Positions 43,733 to 57,470 are shown, counted from the stretch's first letter. The stretch is 64,000 nucleotides of DNA from Martelella alba (GCF_006516955.1 NZ_VHLG01000003.1:310001-374000); one strand, 5' to 3'. A program made the numbers and translations. Notes: generated by a model from the letters alone, not told the origin.

Positions 43733-45523
43733 TCAACGGATGGCAAGCCTGAGCGTGTTGCCGCTCAGGGGCAGAAGGACGCGATAGAGCCGCGCCGGCC
43801 AGGCTGCGCGCAGCCGGGAATCTGTAATGTCGATATGTTCAAGCCGCATGCTGCCGCCACCGGAAATGGCGATCTGTCCAAGGCCGGGCAGGGTGATGAG
43901 AGCGTCACCAAGCTGTGGCGCCTCGGCGAACAGCAATGACAGGACCGCTGGAAGGTCGCCGTCAAAACGGTCTTCAATATCAATGCCATGGCCCTTCTTG
44001 AACAAAACGGAGCGGTGATAGCTGCGCAACCTTGCTGTTGCAGGCCAGGCACCGGCAAGCTCCATCGTGATGGCGGCGGTGCTGTCTGTCAGCGTGACGG
44101 CAACATCGCTGGCGGCGTATTCCACCCCGTCCTGCTGGTCGATGCCGCCAAAGGCGGGCAGGTTGTGGAAGCCGGACTGCATGGTCCAGATCTCGTAGCG
44201 TCGTGCCGAGAAGGTTTTGGCGGTGTAGTTTTCAACGCCGATATCGATCAGAAACGGCCTGTTGTCCTTGTAAAGCGTGAAACTGCCGACATCGTTGTGA
44301 TTATGGCTGTCGCCATTGTCGCCCGCCTTTGCGGCGAGCGCGAAATGCTGATCGCGCGCCACCAGCAGGCCGAGGCTTTCGAAGAAATGGTCGGGGATCG
44401 CCGGCATTTCAGGTGGTGTTTCCGGAAGGTCAATGGCGGTCATAGCCGTCTGCAGCCGGTAAAACAGGTTGATCTCCTCCGGCAGGTCGGGCTCTTCGCT
44501 TAGCGCAAAATCACGGGCGGCGAACTGCATCAATCGGTTAGAGCCGACGGCCTTACCGAACAGATATTCCCGTGCGCCGCAACGCCCGGCGCGGGCGGAC
44601 GAATCATTGAAATTGAAATAGCGCTCGCCATCGACATGCATGAAGAGAATGAATTCCGCGATATTGCGGATTTTCTCATTCTGCCAGAGCGGTGCAAAGG
44701 CCTCAGGCGCCACGGTGCTCAAAATGTTGAGGGCGTTGAAAAGACAGAGGCCGGCATGGCGATAATAGAGCACACCTTCTTCGCAGGCGCCGTCCTCGCC
44801 ATATTCCTTGAGGAAACAGTCAAGGCTGTAGGCCGCTTTCTTCACGACGGCGCGGCGGACCTCATCCGATGTCGCGCTGGTAAAAGTCGCGAGCAGCACA
44901 TTCTGGGTGCACCATGCCGTCCAGTTGTTCATCGGCTCATCACCATTGCCCATCCACCAGAAGTGCGTGTTGAGGTATGGGGTGATGATGCGGCGTTCGA
45001 TCTCATCTTGGATCCGCGCCGCAATGAAGGGGCTGACACGATCGAATTCTGCCGCAAACAACCAGTTGAGGACGGCAAGCTGGGCGCCGGTTTCGGCGGC
45101 GAAGAGGTCGATCACCGGCCGTGCTGCATCGGGTAGCGGCAGGCAGGGCGTGTCGCGGATATAGGTGTTGTGGGCGGGCAGCTGCCAGCCGCTTTCCTCA
45201 CACAGAAGCAGCGCGCCATCAATGATCCGGTCGATATGCCGGCCTTGACCCTCGGCGCATTCGGCCAGCGCATAGGCATTCAGCATGCGCCGCCGCGTCA
45301 TATATTTGGCTTCGAAGCGGGTTCTGTTGCCGTTCCGGGTGAAATCCAGATAGTCACTGGCTGTCAGCAGCGGCCAGTCTGTTCCGGCAGCCCGTGCGCG
45401 CTCTGCCAAAAGCTGCTTCCAGCGGTCGGGCAAGGATGTCCATCTGTCACGATCGCCATAGGCTGCGGTCGGCGAAAAATCGCAGAGTGTTTCGGGCAGC
45501 CGGTCAAGGCATTCGAAAAACAT
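43733..45523 (-). CDS. heparinase II/III family protein
   Basis: A 596-residue protein with an (alpha/alpha) barrel N-terminal half (WWMGNGDEPMNNWTAWCTQNVL is a typical barrel helix) and a beta-sandwich C-terminal half of the heparinase II/III-like type. The conserved motif NGDSHNHNDVGSFTLY near residue 405 carries the histidine pair found in this family. Family members cleave uronic-acid-containing polysaccharides by elimination. There is no signal peptide, so it probably acts on imported oligosaccharides. The start is uncertain among ATG codons at 45523, 45526 and 45535; GGGAGGA favours 45523. It diverges from an ABC-transporter/GH88 operon. Confidence 0.82.
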   Translation of the reverse strand: MFFECLDRLPETLCDFSPTAAYGDRDRWTSLPDRWKQLLAERARAAGTDWPLLTASDYLDFTRNGNRTRFEAKYMTRRRMLNAYALAECAEGQGRHIDRIIDGALLLCEESGWQLPAHNTYIRDTPCLPLPDAARPVIDLFAAETGAQLAVLNWLFAAEFDRVSPFIAARIQDEIERRIITPYLNTHFWWMGNGDEPMNNWTAWCTQNVLLATFTSATSDEVRRAVVKKAAYSLDCFLKEYGEDGACEEGVLYYRHAGLCLFNALNILSTVAPEAFAPLWQNEKIRNIAEFILFMHVDGERYFNFNDSSARAGRCGAREYLFGKAVGSNRLMQFAARDFALSEEPDLPEEINLFYRLQTAMTAIDLPETPPEMPAIPDHFFESLGLLVARDQHFALAAKAGDNGDSHNHNDVGSFTLYKDNRPFLIDIGVENYTAKTFSARRYEIWTMQSGFHNLPAFGGIDQQDGVEYAASDVAVTLTDSTAAITMELAGAWPATARLRSYHRSVLFKKGHGIDIEDRFDGDLPAVLSLLFAEAPQLGDALITLPGLGQIAISGGGSMRLEHIDITDSRLRAAWPARLYRVLLPLSGNTLRLAIR

Positions 45524-45626
45524 CATTCCTCCCATGCGCCGAACCTGTCACATGATTCCTGTACCGGCGCCTTTGCGCAGCGGCTATCGGGAAGATCATG
45601 ACTCTTCCGCCGCTCGCGTTGACCAT

Positions 45627-45656
45627 TAGATATCATACAAGTTGATTGAATTTCAA
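45627..45656 (-). promoter_or_regulatory. predicted promoter of the heparinase-family gene with operator candidate
   Basis: On the - strand TTGAAA (45656-45651) and TATCTA (45632-45627) are 18 bp apart. The spacer holds ATCA-TACAAGT-TGAT (45632-45646), which contains TCATACAA, the reverse complement of the TTGTATGA at the gntR promoter. Confidence 0.5.
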
Positions 45657-45678
45657 ACGCCAAAAAACATTTTTTCGA

Positions 45679-45713
45679 ATACTTGTCGTATGATTTTTTT
45701 GAATGTAGTATGA
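45679..45713 (+). promoter_or_regulatory. predicted promoter of the ABC/GH88 operon with operator candidate
   Basis: TTGTCG (45683-45688) and TAGTAT (45706-45711) are 17 bp apart. ATAC-TTGTC-GTAT (45679-45691) is palindromic and overlaps the -35. GTATGA occurs at 45688 and again at 45708, echoing the motif in the gntR promoter. Confidence 0.5.
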
Positions 45714-45803
45714 GGCGAAATCAGGGCATGGTCTCAATGCCCGGCAAACAATGCCTGCTCGGGTCTGGAGTGATCGGGCGGTGTTCAGACTTGGGAGGAA
45801 CAA

Positions 45804-46748
45804 GTGGCTGTGAGCAGCTTGGAACCTGCGGGCGGAGCCACGGTTCGGCGGAAACGGAAGGTGCTGTCGAAACGGCAGCAAAAGCTTCGTGCCGGACTGG
45901 TCGCCTATTCATTCATTGCGCCGAATTTCCTCGGCTTTGCAATTTTCACGCTTGGGCCGATCATTTTCGCCTTCGCGCTTGCCTTCATGCACTGGGACGG
46001 ATCGAACCCGATCCAGTTTGCCGGGCTTTCGAATTTCTTCGCGCTGTTTCACGACAGCGCCTTCATCGCCGCCTTCTGGAATACCATTATCTACACGGTC
46101 TTTTCCGTGCCGCTGACCATGGCCTGCTCGCTCGGGCTGGCGCTTCTGTTGAACCAGAAGATCTTTGGCCGGGATTTCTTCCGTGCGGCGATGTTCTTTC
46201 CCTATGTCGCCTCGCTGGTGGCCGCTGCCGTTGTTTGGAACATGCTGTTCAACCCGGCCATGGGGCCGGTCAACATGATCCTTTATACATTTGGTGTTGA
46301 TCCGAAGAACCTGCCGGGCTGGGCTGCCGATAAGGATTGGGCGATGGTCACCATCATCCTGTTCGGCATCTGGAAGCAGGCCGGCTATTTCATGGTGATC
46401 TATCTGGCCGGCCTTCAGGGTGTGAACCGCGAGCTTTACGAGGCGGCCGATCTTGATGGCGCCAATGCCTGGCAGAAGTTCTGGAACGTCACCATTCCGC
46501 AGCTGGCGCCGACCACATTCTTCGTCTCGGTCATGCTGACGATCAACTCCTTCAAGGTGTTCGATCAGGTCTACATGATCACGCAAGGCGGTCCCGGAAC
46601 CTCAACGCTGGTGCTGGTCTATCACATCTATAACGAGGCCTTCATCTCCTGGGATCTCGGCTATTCCAGCATGGTCGCGCTGGTGCTGTTCGCGCTCGTC
46701 CTCACGGTGACGCTGGTGCAGTTCCGCTATTCGCGCAGTCTGGACTAG
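45804..46748 (+). CDS. sugar ABC transporter permease (MalF-type)
   Basis: A 314-residue inner-membrane permease of the carbohydrate uptake CUT1 class, with six hydrophobic segments starting at VAYSFIAPNFLGFAIFTLGPIIFAFALAF. The cytoplasmic EAA loop, ELYEAADLDGANAWQKFWNVTIP, contacts the ATPase. The start is GTG at 45804 behind GGGAGGAACAA. It opens a six-gene operon together with the second permease, GH88, ATPase, YesL-like and binding-protein genes. The cargo is likely an unsaturated uronic-acid oligosaccharide, by context. Confidence 0.87.
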   Translation: MAVSSLEPAGGATVRRKRKVLSKRQQKLRAGLVAYSFIAPNFLGFAIFTLGPIIFAFALAFMHWDGSNPIQFAGLSNFFALFHDSAFIAAFWNTIIYTVFSVPLTMACSLGLALLLNQKIFGRDFFRAAMFFPYVASLVAAAVVWNMLFNPAMGPVNMILYTFGVDPKNLPGWAADKDWAMVTIILFGIWKQAGYFMVIYLAGLQGVNRELYEAADLDGANAWQKFWNVTIPQLAPTTFFVSVMLTINSFKVFDQVYMITQGGPGTSTLVLVYHIYNEAFISWDLGYSSMVALVLFALVLTVTLVQFRYSRSLD

Positions 46749-46761
46749 GGGAGGGCAAGTC

Positions 46762-47598
46762 ATGCGTGTTTTCGGTCATAAAATCAAACTCAGCCGCATC
46801 CTCGTCTACGTGTTGATCATTGCCATCACGGTGATCATGCTGCTGCCCTTCGTCTGGATGCTGTCGGCATCGCTGAAGCTGAACCGCGAAGTGTTCGAAT
46901 TCCCGATCCACTGGATCCCGCAGCATCCGCGCTGGCAGAACTATGTCGATATCTGGACCAAGATCCCGCTCGGCCTGTTCGTGTTCAACACCGCAAAAAT
47001 CACCTTCATGGTGACGATCCTGCAGCTGTTCACCTCGTCCTTTGCGGCTTACGCCTTTGCCAAGCTGAAATTTCCCTATCGCGACGTGCTGTTCCTTGGC
47101 TACATCGCCACCATCGCCATGCCCTGGCAGGTCTATATGGTGCCGCAGTTCATCCTGATGCGTGAATTCGGCCTCTATAACACCCATTGGGCGCTGATCG
47201 CGCTGCAGGCCTTCACCGCATTCGGCGTGTTCCTGATGAAGCAGTTCTACATGTCGATCCCGGATGAACTCTGCGAGGCGGCGCGTGTCGATGGCATGAA
47301 CGAATATCAGATCTGGTGGAAGATCATGCTGCCGCTGTCGAAGCCGGCCCTGTCGACGCTGACGATCTTCACCTTTGTCTTCGCCTGGAACGACTTCCTC
47401 GGGCCGATGATCTATCTGACCAAGACCGACCTCAAGACGATCCAGATCGGCCTTCGCATGTTCATCAGCCAGTATTCGGCTGAATACGGACTGATCATGG
47501 CGGCCTCGGTTGTCGCGATCATTCCGGTGCTGCTGGTCTTCCTCGCATTGCAGCGCTTCTTCGTTGAAGGTGTTGCCTCTTCCGGACTGAAAGGCTGA
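46762..47598 (+). CDS. sugar ABC transporter permease (MalG-type)
   Basis: A 278-residue partner permease with an EAA loop at ELCEAARVDGMNEYQIWWKIMLP and a first membrane helix ILVYVLIIAITVIMLLPFVWML. It forms the transmembrane channel with the MalF-type protein 13 bp upstream. GGGGAGGGCAAGTC precedes the ATG. Its stop overlaps the start of the GH88 gene by one base (TGATG), so import and hydrolysis are translationally coupled. Confidence 0.87.
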   Translation: MRVFGHKIKLSRILVYVLIIAITVIMLLPFVWMLSASLKLNREVFEFPIHWIPQHPRWQNYVDIWTKIPLGLFVFNTAKITFMVTILQLFTSSFAAYAFAKLKFPYRDVLFLGYIATIAMPWQVYMVPQFILMREFGLYNTHWALIALQAFTAFGVFLMKQFYMSIPDELCEAARVDGMNEYQIWWKIMLPLSKPALSTLTIFTFVFAWNDFLGPMIYLTKTDLKTIQIGLRMFISQYSAEYGLIMAASVVAIIPVLLVFLALQRFFVEGVASSGLKG

Positions 47599-48779
47599 TG
47601 ACCATGACCATTCAACAAAAGGCCTTTCCGGTTGCGCCGATCACCGATGCGGAGATTGCCGGGGCGATTGAGATTGCCGTCGCCCAGGTGCGGCGCAACC
47701 TGCCGGATTTCACCTTCCGCATGCAGAACCATTCGAGCGTCGACAATTTCTATCCCGCCGTCGACAATGATCAGTGGACCTGCGGTTTCTGGCCGGGCGA
47801 GGTCTGGCTTTCCTACGAGTTAACCGGTGACAAGGTGTTCCGCCATGTCGGCCAGATCCATGTGCAGGATTTCCTGCACCGGATCGAGAACCGCATCGCC
47901 ACCGATCACCACGATATGGGCTTTCTCTATTCGCCGACCTGTATCGCCGCCTACATGCTGGTTGGCGATGAGGATGGCCGCAAGGCGGCGATCATGGCCG
48001 CCGATCAGCTGATCGAGCGCTACCAGCCGGTCGGGCGTTTCATTCAGGCCTGGGGCGAGATGGGGGCGGCCGACAATTACCGCTACATCATCGACTGCCT
48101 CCTAAACCTGCCGCTGCTCTACTGGGCAAGCCGCGAGACGGGGAACGAGACCTATCGCGACATCGCCCGCATTCACGCGGCAACGACGCTGGCCAATTCC
48201 TTCCGTCCGGATGGCTCGACCTTCCATACCTTCTTCATGGATCCGGTTACCGGCGGTCCTGTGCGCGGCGCAACGCAACAGGGCTATCGCGATGACAGCA
48301 ACTGGGCGCGCGGCCAGGCCTGGGCGATCTACGGGCTGGCGCTCTCCTATCGCCATGATCCGAAGCCTGAATATCTGGAGATGTTCGGCAAGGCGCTCGC
48401 CTTCTTCATGACGCGTCTGCCGAAGGACATGGTGCCGTTCTGGGATCAGATCTTCACCGATGGCGATGACGAACCGCGCGATTCATCGTCGGCTGCGATT
48501 GTCGCCTGCGGGCTTTGCGAGATGGCCGATATCGTCGGCGGCGCGGCGGCGGAAGAATATCGCGATCTCGCCCGGCGCTTCATGAAGAGCCTCGTTGATA
48601 TCTATGCCGTGAAGGATCCGAAGATCTCCAACGGCCTGGTGCTGCACGGCACCTATTCGAAGAAAACCCCCTTCAACAACTGCACACCGGAAGGCGTCGA
48701 TGAATGCGTCTCCTGGGGCGATTACTACTATCTCGAAGCGCTGATGCGCCTGTCGCGCAACTGGTCATCCTACTGGTGA
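47598..48779 (+). CDS. GH88-family unsaturated uronyl hydrolase
   Basis: A 393-residue glycoside hydrolase family 88 protein. The two catalytic aspartates of unsaturated glucuronyl hydrolases are recognisable as D106 (DHHDMGFLY) and D166 (YIIDCLLNLPLLYWAS). The enzyme hydrates the double bond of an unsaturated uronic acid produced by a lyase and releases it. No signal peptide is present. Encoded between transporter permease and ATPase genes, it should act on the imported oligosaccharide. The partner lyase is probably the heparinase-family protein encoded divergently. Alternative family GH105 is less likely from the motif context. Confidence 0.85.
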   Translation: MTMTIQQKAFPVAPITDAEIAGAIEIAVAQVRRNLPDFTFRMQNHSSVDNFYPAVDNDQWTCGFWPGEVWLSYELTGDKVFRHVGQIHVQDFLHRIENRIATDHHDMGFLYSPTCIAAYMLVGDEDGRKAAIMAADQLIERYQPVGRFIQAWGEMGAADNYRYIIDCLLNLPLLYWASRETGNETYRDIARIHAATTLANSFRPDGSTFHTFFMDPVTGGPVRGATQQGYRDDSNWARGQAWAIYGLALSYRHDPKPEYLEMFGKALAFFMTRLPKDMVPFWDQIFTDGDDEPRDSSSAAIVACGLCEMADIVGGAAAEEYRDLARRFMKSLVDIYAVKDPKISNGLVLHGTYSKKTPFNNCTPEGVDECVSWGDYYYLEALMRLSRNWSSYW

Positions 48780-48813
48780 GGGGCGCCGCTATGAGATTTG
48801 GGAGGAATGGATA

Positions 48814-49923
48814 ATGTCCGGTATCTCGCTTAAGAAAATCAACAAGACCTATGGCGCGCTCACGGTCGTCCATGACATCGATCTGGAGATCGCCGACAAG
48901 GAATTCATCATTCTGGTTGGCCCGTCGGGCTGCGGCAAGTCGACGACCTTGCGTATGATCGCCGGCCTGGAGGAAATCTCCGGCGGTGAGCTTTATATCG
49001 GTGAAGACCTTGTCAACGACGTGCCATCGAAAGAGCGCGACATCGCCATGGTGTTCCAGAACTATGCGCTTTATCCGCATATGACGGTCTACAAGAACAT
49101 GGCCTTCGGCCTGCAGCTGAGAAAAGCGCCGGAAGCCGAGATCGACAAGAAAGTGCGCGAGACGGCCAAGACGCTCGATATCGAGCATCTTTTGAACCGC
49201 AAGCCGAAGGCGCTTTCCGGCGGTCAGCGCCAGCGTGTCGCCCTTGGCCGCGCCATGGTGCGCAATCCGGAGGTCTTCCTGCTTGATGAGCCGCTGTCGA
49301 ACCTCGACGCCAAGCTGCGCGGCTCGATGCGCACAGCGATCACCAAGCTGCACCGCCAGCTCGATTCAACCTTCATCTATGTGACCCATGACCAAGTGGA
49401 AGCCATGACCATGGCCGACCGGATCGTGGTAATGAAGGATGGCTATATTCAGCAGGTCGATACGCCGCAGATGCTTTACGACCACCCGATCAACATGTTC
49501 GTCGCCGGCTTTATCGGTGCGCCGCAGATGAACATGTTCACGATCACGGTCAAGAAAAACGGCGACGACTGGGTCGGCATCTTCCACGATACCGAATTCC
49601 CGCTGGTTCTTGGCGACAAGCATGACCGGCTCACCCCCTATGAGGGGCGCGAAGTGGTGCTCGGCATCCGCCCGGAAAACTTCCACGAGGCCCAGCCCTA
49701 TGACATCGCTCCGGAACTGACGACGCCGTTTTCGGCGCTGATCGATCTGGCCGAGCCGATGGGATCTGAAATCCACCTCAACATGTCAGCTCATGGCGTC
49801 GATCTGATCGCCAAGGTCTCGCCGCGCTGCACCGCGACCGATGGCGAAAATGTCACCCTGATTGCCGATCTCGCCAATCCGCATCTCTTCGACAAGGAAA
49901 CCGAGAAGTCGATCCTTTACTGA
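48814..49923 (+). CDS. sugar ABC transporter ATP-binding protein (UgpC/MsmK-type)
   Basis: A 369-residue carbohydrate ABC ATPase. Walker A GPSGCGKST is at 36-44, the signature ALSGGQRQRVALGRAM, Walker B VFLLDEPLSNLDAKLR and switch histidine YVTHDQVEAMTMADR follow, then an OB-fold regulatory domain. It drives the two permeases encoded upstream. GGGAGGAATGGATA precedes the ATG. Proteins of this type can serve several sugar transporters. Confidence 0.9.
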   Translation: MSGISLKKINKTYGALTVVHDIDLEIADKEFIILVGPSGCGKSTTLRMIAGLEEISGGELYIGEDLVNDVPSKERDIAMVFQNYALYPHMTVYKNMAFGLQLRKAPEAEIDKKVRETAKTLDIEHLLNRKPKALSGGQRQRVALGRAMVRNPEVFLLDEPLSNLDAKLRGSMRTAITKLHRQLDSTFIYVTHDQVEAMTMADRIVVMKDGYIQQVDTPQMLYDHPINMFVAGFIGAPQMNMFTITVKKNGDDWVGIFHDTEFPLVLGDKHDRLTPYEGREVVLGIRPENFHEAQPYDIAPELTTPFSALIDLAEPMGSEIHLNMSAHGVDLIAKVSPRCTATDGENVTLIADLANPHLFDKETEKSILY

Positions 49924-49951
49924 TAAGGTCAGCGCAAGGGAGGCGCCGATC

Positions 49952-50689
49952 ATGAACTGGATGACGAACTGGATGATGCGGGAGGGGCCGGGCATTCCCA
50001 AGAATGCGCCGAAGAAGAAAGGGCTTGCGCTGTTCTTCTTTGTCCTCTTCCGTGAGGCATGGGACCTGTTCAAGCTCAATGTGATGCTGCTGGTCCTGTC
50101 GATCCCGCTCGTCACCATTCCGGCAGCTTTTGCGGCTGCCACCCGGATCACGGTGCTGATGGTTCAGGATGAGAATGTCTATCTCTGGCGTGATTTCTGG
50201 CGTGCCTTTCGCCAGTATTTCCGAGCCGCCACGGTTGCGGGGCTCGCCTTTGCTGCCGTGCTCGGCCTGTCCGGCTATGCCGTCTACATCTATGCGCAGA
50301 TGGCCCGGCACAATCTCGCCTTTGCCATTCCCGTCGCCATCGGTGCCAGCGTCGTGATTGTCACGGCGATGACGGCCTCGGTCTATTTCGTGCTGATGGT
50401 GCGCAGTGAAATGCGCGGGGCGCCGCTTCTGAAAGCCGCGCTGATGGCGGTTCTGGCGCGGCCGCTGCCGATCCTTGGCGGTCTGGCCGTCGTTGCGGTC
50501 CTCTGGGTCGCCCACATCATTTTCTATCCGGCCTCGGTCTTCATGCCGGTGGTCTTCAACTTTTCCCTGGGCTCGCTGGTGATGACATTCACAGCGTTCA
50601 GGGCGAGCGATTTCGCGCTTAGCCTCGCCGGAGTGACGGGGCCCGATCACGGCGCGAATGATCCTGCAACGGCGCAGATGCGCAACTGA
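49952..50689 (+). CDS. YesL-like (DUF624) membrane protein
   Basis: A 245-residue protein with four to six membrane helices (FKLNVMLLVLSIPLVTIPAAFAA; AATVAGLAFAAVLGLSGYAVYIYAQ; AIPVAIGASVVIVTAMTASVYFVL; ILGGLAVVAVLWVAHIIFY), matching the YesL/DUF624 family. In Bacillus, yesL lies among rhamnogalacturonan-use genes, and the family often accompanies CUT1 transporters of large oligosaccharides. Its exact role is unknown. The ATG at 49952 has AAGGGAGGC upstream, and it lies between the ATPase and binding-protein genes. Confidence 0.75.
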   Translation: MNWMTNWMMREGPGIPKNAPKKKGLALFFFVLFREAWDLFKLNVMLLVLSIPLVTIPAAFAAATRITVLMVQDENVYLWRDFWRAFRQYFRAATVAGLAFAAVLGLSGYAVYIYAQMARHNLAFAIPVAIGASVVIVTAMTASVYFVLMVRSEMRGAPLLKAALMAVLARPLPILGGLAVVAVLWVAHIIFYPASVFMPVVFNFSLGSLVMTFTAFRASDFALSLAGVTGPDHGANDPATAQMRN

Positions 50690-50703
50690 TCGGAGGAGAT
50701 ATT

Positions 50704-51966
50704 ATGCGTAATATTGTGAAGGCAATGCTTCTGGCCACGGTTGGCCTGATGCCGATCGCCGCCCATGCGGACGATACGACGACCATCAACTGGGCGCTGT
50801 GGGACTGGGACGCCACGGCCTATTACCAGCCGCTGATTGATGCTTTTGAAGCCAAATATCCCGATATCAAGGTTGAACATACCGATCTCGGCTCAAGCGA
50901 CTATACCACCATGCTGATGACCCAGCTTTCCGGTGGGGGCTCCGATCTCGACGTGGTTCAGGTCAAGGATATTCCGAGCTATGCCAATATGGTGCGCACC
51001 AATTCGCTGCTGCCGCTCGGCGACGATATCAAGAGCGCCGGGATTGACACTGCGGCCTATGGCGGTCTGATCGAAGCTCTGACAGTGGACGGCAATATCT
51101 ACGCCCTGCCATTCCGTTCCGACGTCTGGATCCTCTATTACAACAAGGATCTGTTCGATGCTGCCGGGGTCGACTATCCGACCAATGACATGACCTGGTC
51201 GGAATTTGCCGACAAGGCCCGCGCGCTTTCCTCCGGCTTCGGTGCCAACAAGACCTATGGTGCGTTGTTCCATACCTGGCGTTCGACGGTTGAACTGCCC
51301 TGCATCATGGATGGCCAGCACACGCTGGATGGCGGCTCTTACGACTTCCTGAAGCCCTGCTACGACATGGTTCTGGGCTTGCAGAATGATCAGGCCGTGC
51401 CGTCCTACGCGTCGCTGAAGACGACCAATACCCATTATTCCGGTCCGTTCTACAACGGCACGGTTGCCATGCTCCCCATGGGCAGCTGGTTTATCGGCAC
51501 GCAAATCGCCAAGGTCCAATCGGGTGAATCGCTTGCCAAGAACTGGGGTATTGCCCGCTATCCGCATATGGATGGCGTTGAAGCCGGCACCACGGCGGCA
51601 ACCATCACCTCCATTGGTGTGGCTGCCAACTCCAAGCATCAGGATGCAGCGTTGAAGTTCGCCAACTTCGTTGCCGGTCCCGAGGGCGCCAAGGTGATGG
51701 CTGAAACCGGCACGCTGCCGGCGATTTCGAGTGATGAGGTTCTGGCTGCCATCGCTGCCAAGGACGGCTTCCCGCAGGACGACACGTCCAAGGGCGCGCT
51801 CAAGACCGTCAAGAGCTATCTGGAAATGCCGGTCAACCTCAAGGCCGCCGATATCGAAGTCGTGCTCAACCGTGCCCATGACTCGATCATGACCGACAAT
51901 ATTTCGGTCGAAGATGGGCTGAAGGAAATGAATGACGGCGTTCAGCAGGTGCTGAACAAAAACTGA
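50704..51966 (+). CDS. sugar ABC transporter substrate-binding protein
   Basis: A 420-residue periplasmic binding protein of the carbohydrate family 1 type. A signal peptide ends near residue 22 (LLATVGLMPIAAHA). The body shows the usual NWALWDWDATAYYQPLIDAFE start, the RSDVWILYYNKDLFDAAGVD segment and MLPMGSWFIGTQIA. It delivers the sugar to the two permeases. It is unusual in being the last gene of the operon, while binding-protein genes often come first. A strong terminator follows it. Confidence 0.9.
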   Translation: MRNIVKAMLLATVGLMPIAAHADDTTTINWALWDWDATAYYQPLIDAFEAKYPDIKVEHTDLGSSDYTTMLMTQLSGGGSDLDVVQVKDIPSYANMVRTNSLLPLGDDIKSAGIDTAAYGGLIEALTVDGNIYALPFRSDVWILYYNKDLFDAAGVDYPTNDMTWSEFADKARALSSGFGANKTYGALFHTWRSTVELPCIMDGQHTLDGGSYDFLKPCYDMVLGLQNDQAVPSYASLKTTNTHYSGPFYNGTVAMLPMGSWFIGTQIAKVQSGESLAKNWGIARYPHMDGVEAGTTAATITSIGVAANSKHQDAALKFANFVAGPEGAKVMAETGTLPAISSDEVLAAIAAKDGFPQDDTSKGALKTVKSYLEMPVNLKAADIEVVLNRAHDSIMTDNISVEDGLKEMNDGVQQVLNKN

Positions 51967-51988
51967 TCGATCCTTGTGATCCTTGGTA

Positions 51989-52016
51989 GCTCCGGCCTTT
52001 CGGCCGGGGCTTCTTC
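51989..52016 (+). terminator. intrinsic terminator ending the ABC/GH88 operon
   Basis: Arms GCTCCGGCC (51989-51997) and GGCCGGGGC (52002-52010), with one G-U pair and a 4-nt loop, are followed by TTCTTCC. It lies 23 bp beyond the binding-protein stop codon. Confidence 0.65.
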
Positions 52017-52143
52017 CTGCTACAAACCTAATCGTTTCGCATCGCATGTCGAAACGGGGAGGAAATACCGCTGACACGCCGGCCGCAAGGTTCATGGCGT
52101 TGTTGCATCGGTCATCCGTTACATGCATTCAGGGAGTTGAGCG

Positions 52144-53295
52144 ATGTCCAGTCTTGGCGAAGAATTTGCCCGTCAATTTGGCGGCGTGCCGTCCTATTAC
52201 CGCGCGCCGGGTCGGGTGAACCTGATCGGTGAACATACCGATTACAATGACGGTTTCGTCATGCCGGCAGCGCTTGAATATGAGGCAGAGGCCGCCGCCG
52301 CGCTCAACGGCACGGACAAAATCCGCCTGTTCTCGCTGAACAATGGCGAAAGCGCCAGTTTCGATCTTTCCGATCCCGCGCCCCAGCCGCTTGGCAACTG
52401 GACCGATTATGCCTTTGGTGTTGCCGTGAAGCTGAAAGAAGCTGGCAAACCGATACGGGGCATCGATATTGCCGTTTCCTCATCCGTACCGGTCGGCTCG
52501 GGCCTGTCATCATCGGCGGCCTTTGAGGTTGTGACCGGATTTGCGCTGCTGTCGCTGATCGGCGAAGATGTTGACACGGTCGAGCTCGCCAAGATCTGCC
52601 AGAAGGCGGAAAATGAATATGTCGGCATGCGCTGCGGCATCATGGACCAGTTCATCTCCTGCAATGGCGTGCATGATCATGCGCTGATGATCGACTGCCG
52701 CTCGCTTGCCACCCGTTCCGTGCCGATCGATCCGAAGGCACGCATCGTCGTTGCCAATTCCATGGTCCATCACGCCCTTGCCGGCGGCGAATATAACAAG
52801 CGCCGCGAAAGCTGTGAGGAGGGGGTACGCCTTCTGCGTCCCGCCCTTGGTGAAATCGCCGCATTGCGCGATGTGACGATCGAGGATCTGGACGAAAACC
52901 GCGACTTTCTGCCGGAGGTGACCTATCGCCGCTGCAGGCATATTATCAGCGAGAACGAACGCGTACTCGATGCCGCTGATGCGCTGGAGCATGGGGATCT
53001 GAAGACCTTCGGCCGGTTGATGAATGCGTCGCATGCCTCCATGCGCGATGACTACGAAATCTCCTGCCCGGAGGTCGATATTCTGGTCGAGATCGGCCAG
53101 CGGCAGACGGGTGTCTATGGCTCACGCATGACCGGCGGCGGTTTCGGCGGCTGCACGGTCAGCCTTGTCGAGGCCGAACATGTCGATGACTTCATCGAAA
53201 ATGTTGCGGCTGAATATGAAAAGGCGACCGGGCTGAAGTCGCCGATCTTTGCCTGTGCACCGCAGGCCGGTGTCTCGGTGCTGAACAAGGCCTGA
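52144..53295 (+). CDS. galK: galactokinase
   Basis: A 383-residue GHMP-family galactokinase, phosphorylating galactose to galactose-1-phosphate. The galactokinase signature [15 protein letters not shown] begins at residue 23, the ATP-binding [12 protein letters not shown] near 116, and the third motif [14 protein letters not shown] near 325. The ATG at 52144 has GGGAG upstream. It starts the galK-galT-lacZ-galE run, separated from the ABC operon by a terminator. Confidence 0.93.
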   Translation: MSSLGEEFARQFGGVPSYYRAPGRVNLIGEHTDYNDGFVMPAALEYEAEAAAALNGTDKIRLFSLNNGESASFDLSDPAPQPLGNWTDYAFGVAVKLKEAGKPIRGIDIAVSSSVPVGSGLSSSAAFEVVTGFALLSLIGEDVDTVELAKICQKAENEYVGMRCGIMDQFISCNGVHDHALMIDCRSLATRSVPIDPKARIVVANSMVHHALAGGEYNKRRESCEEGVRLLRPALGEIAALRDVTIEDLDENRDFLPEVTYRRCRHIISENERVLDAADALEHGDLKTFGRLMNASHASMRDDYEISCPEVDILVEIGQRQTGVYGSRMTGGGFGGCTVSLVEAEHVDDFIENVAAEYEKATGLKSPIFACAPQAGVSVLNKA

Positions 53296-53323
53296 GACGA
53301 CACCGGAAAGGAAGGAGCATCCC

Positions 53324-57470
<4,147 letters not shown>

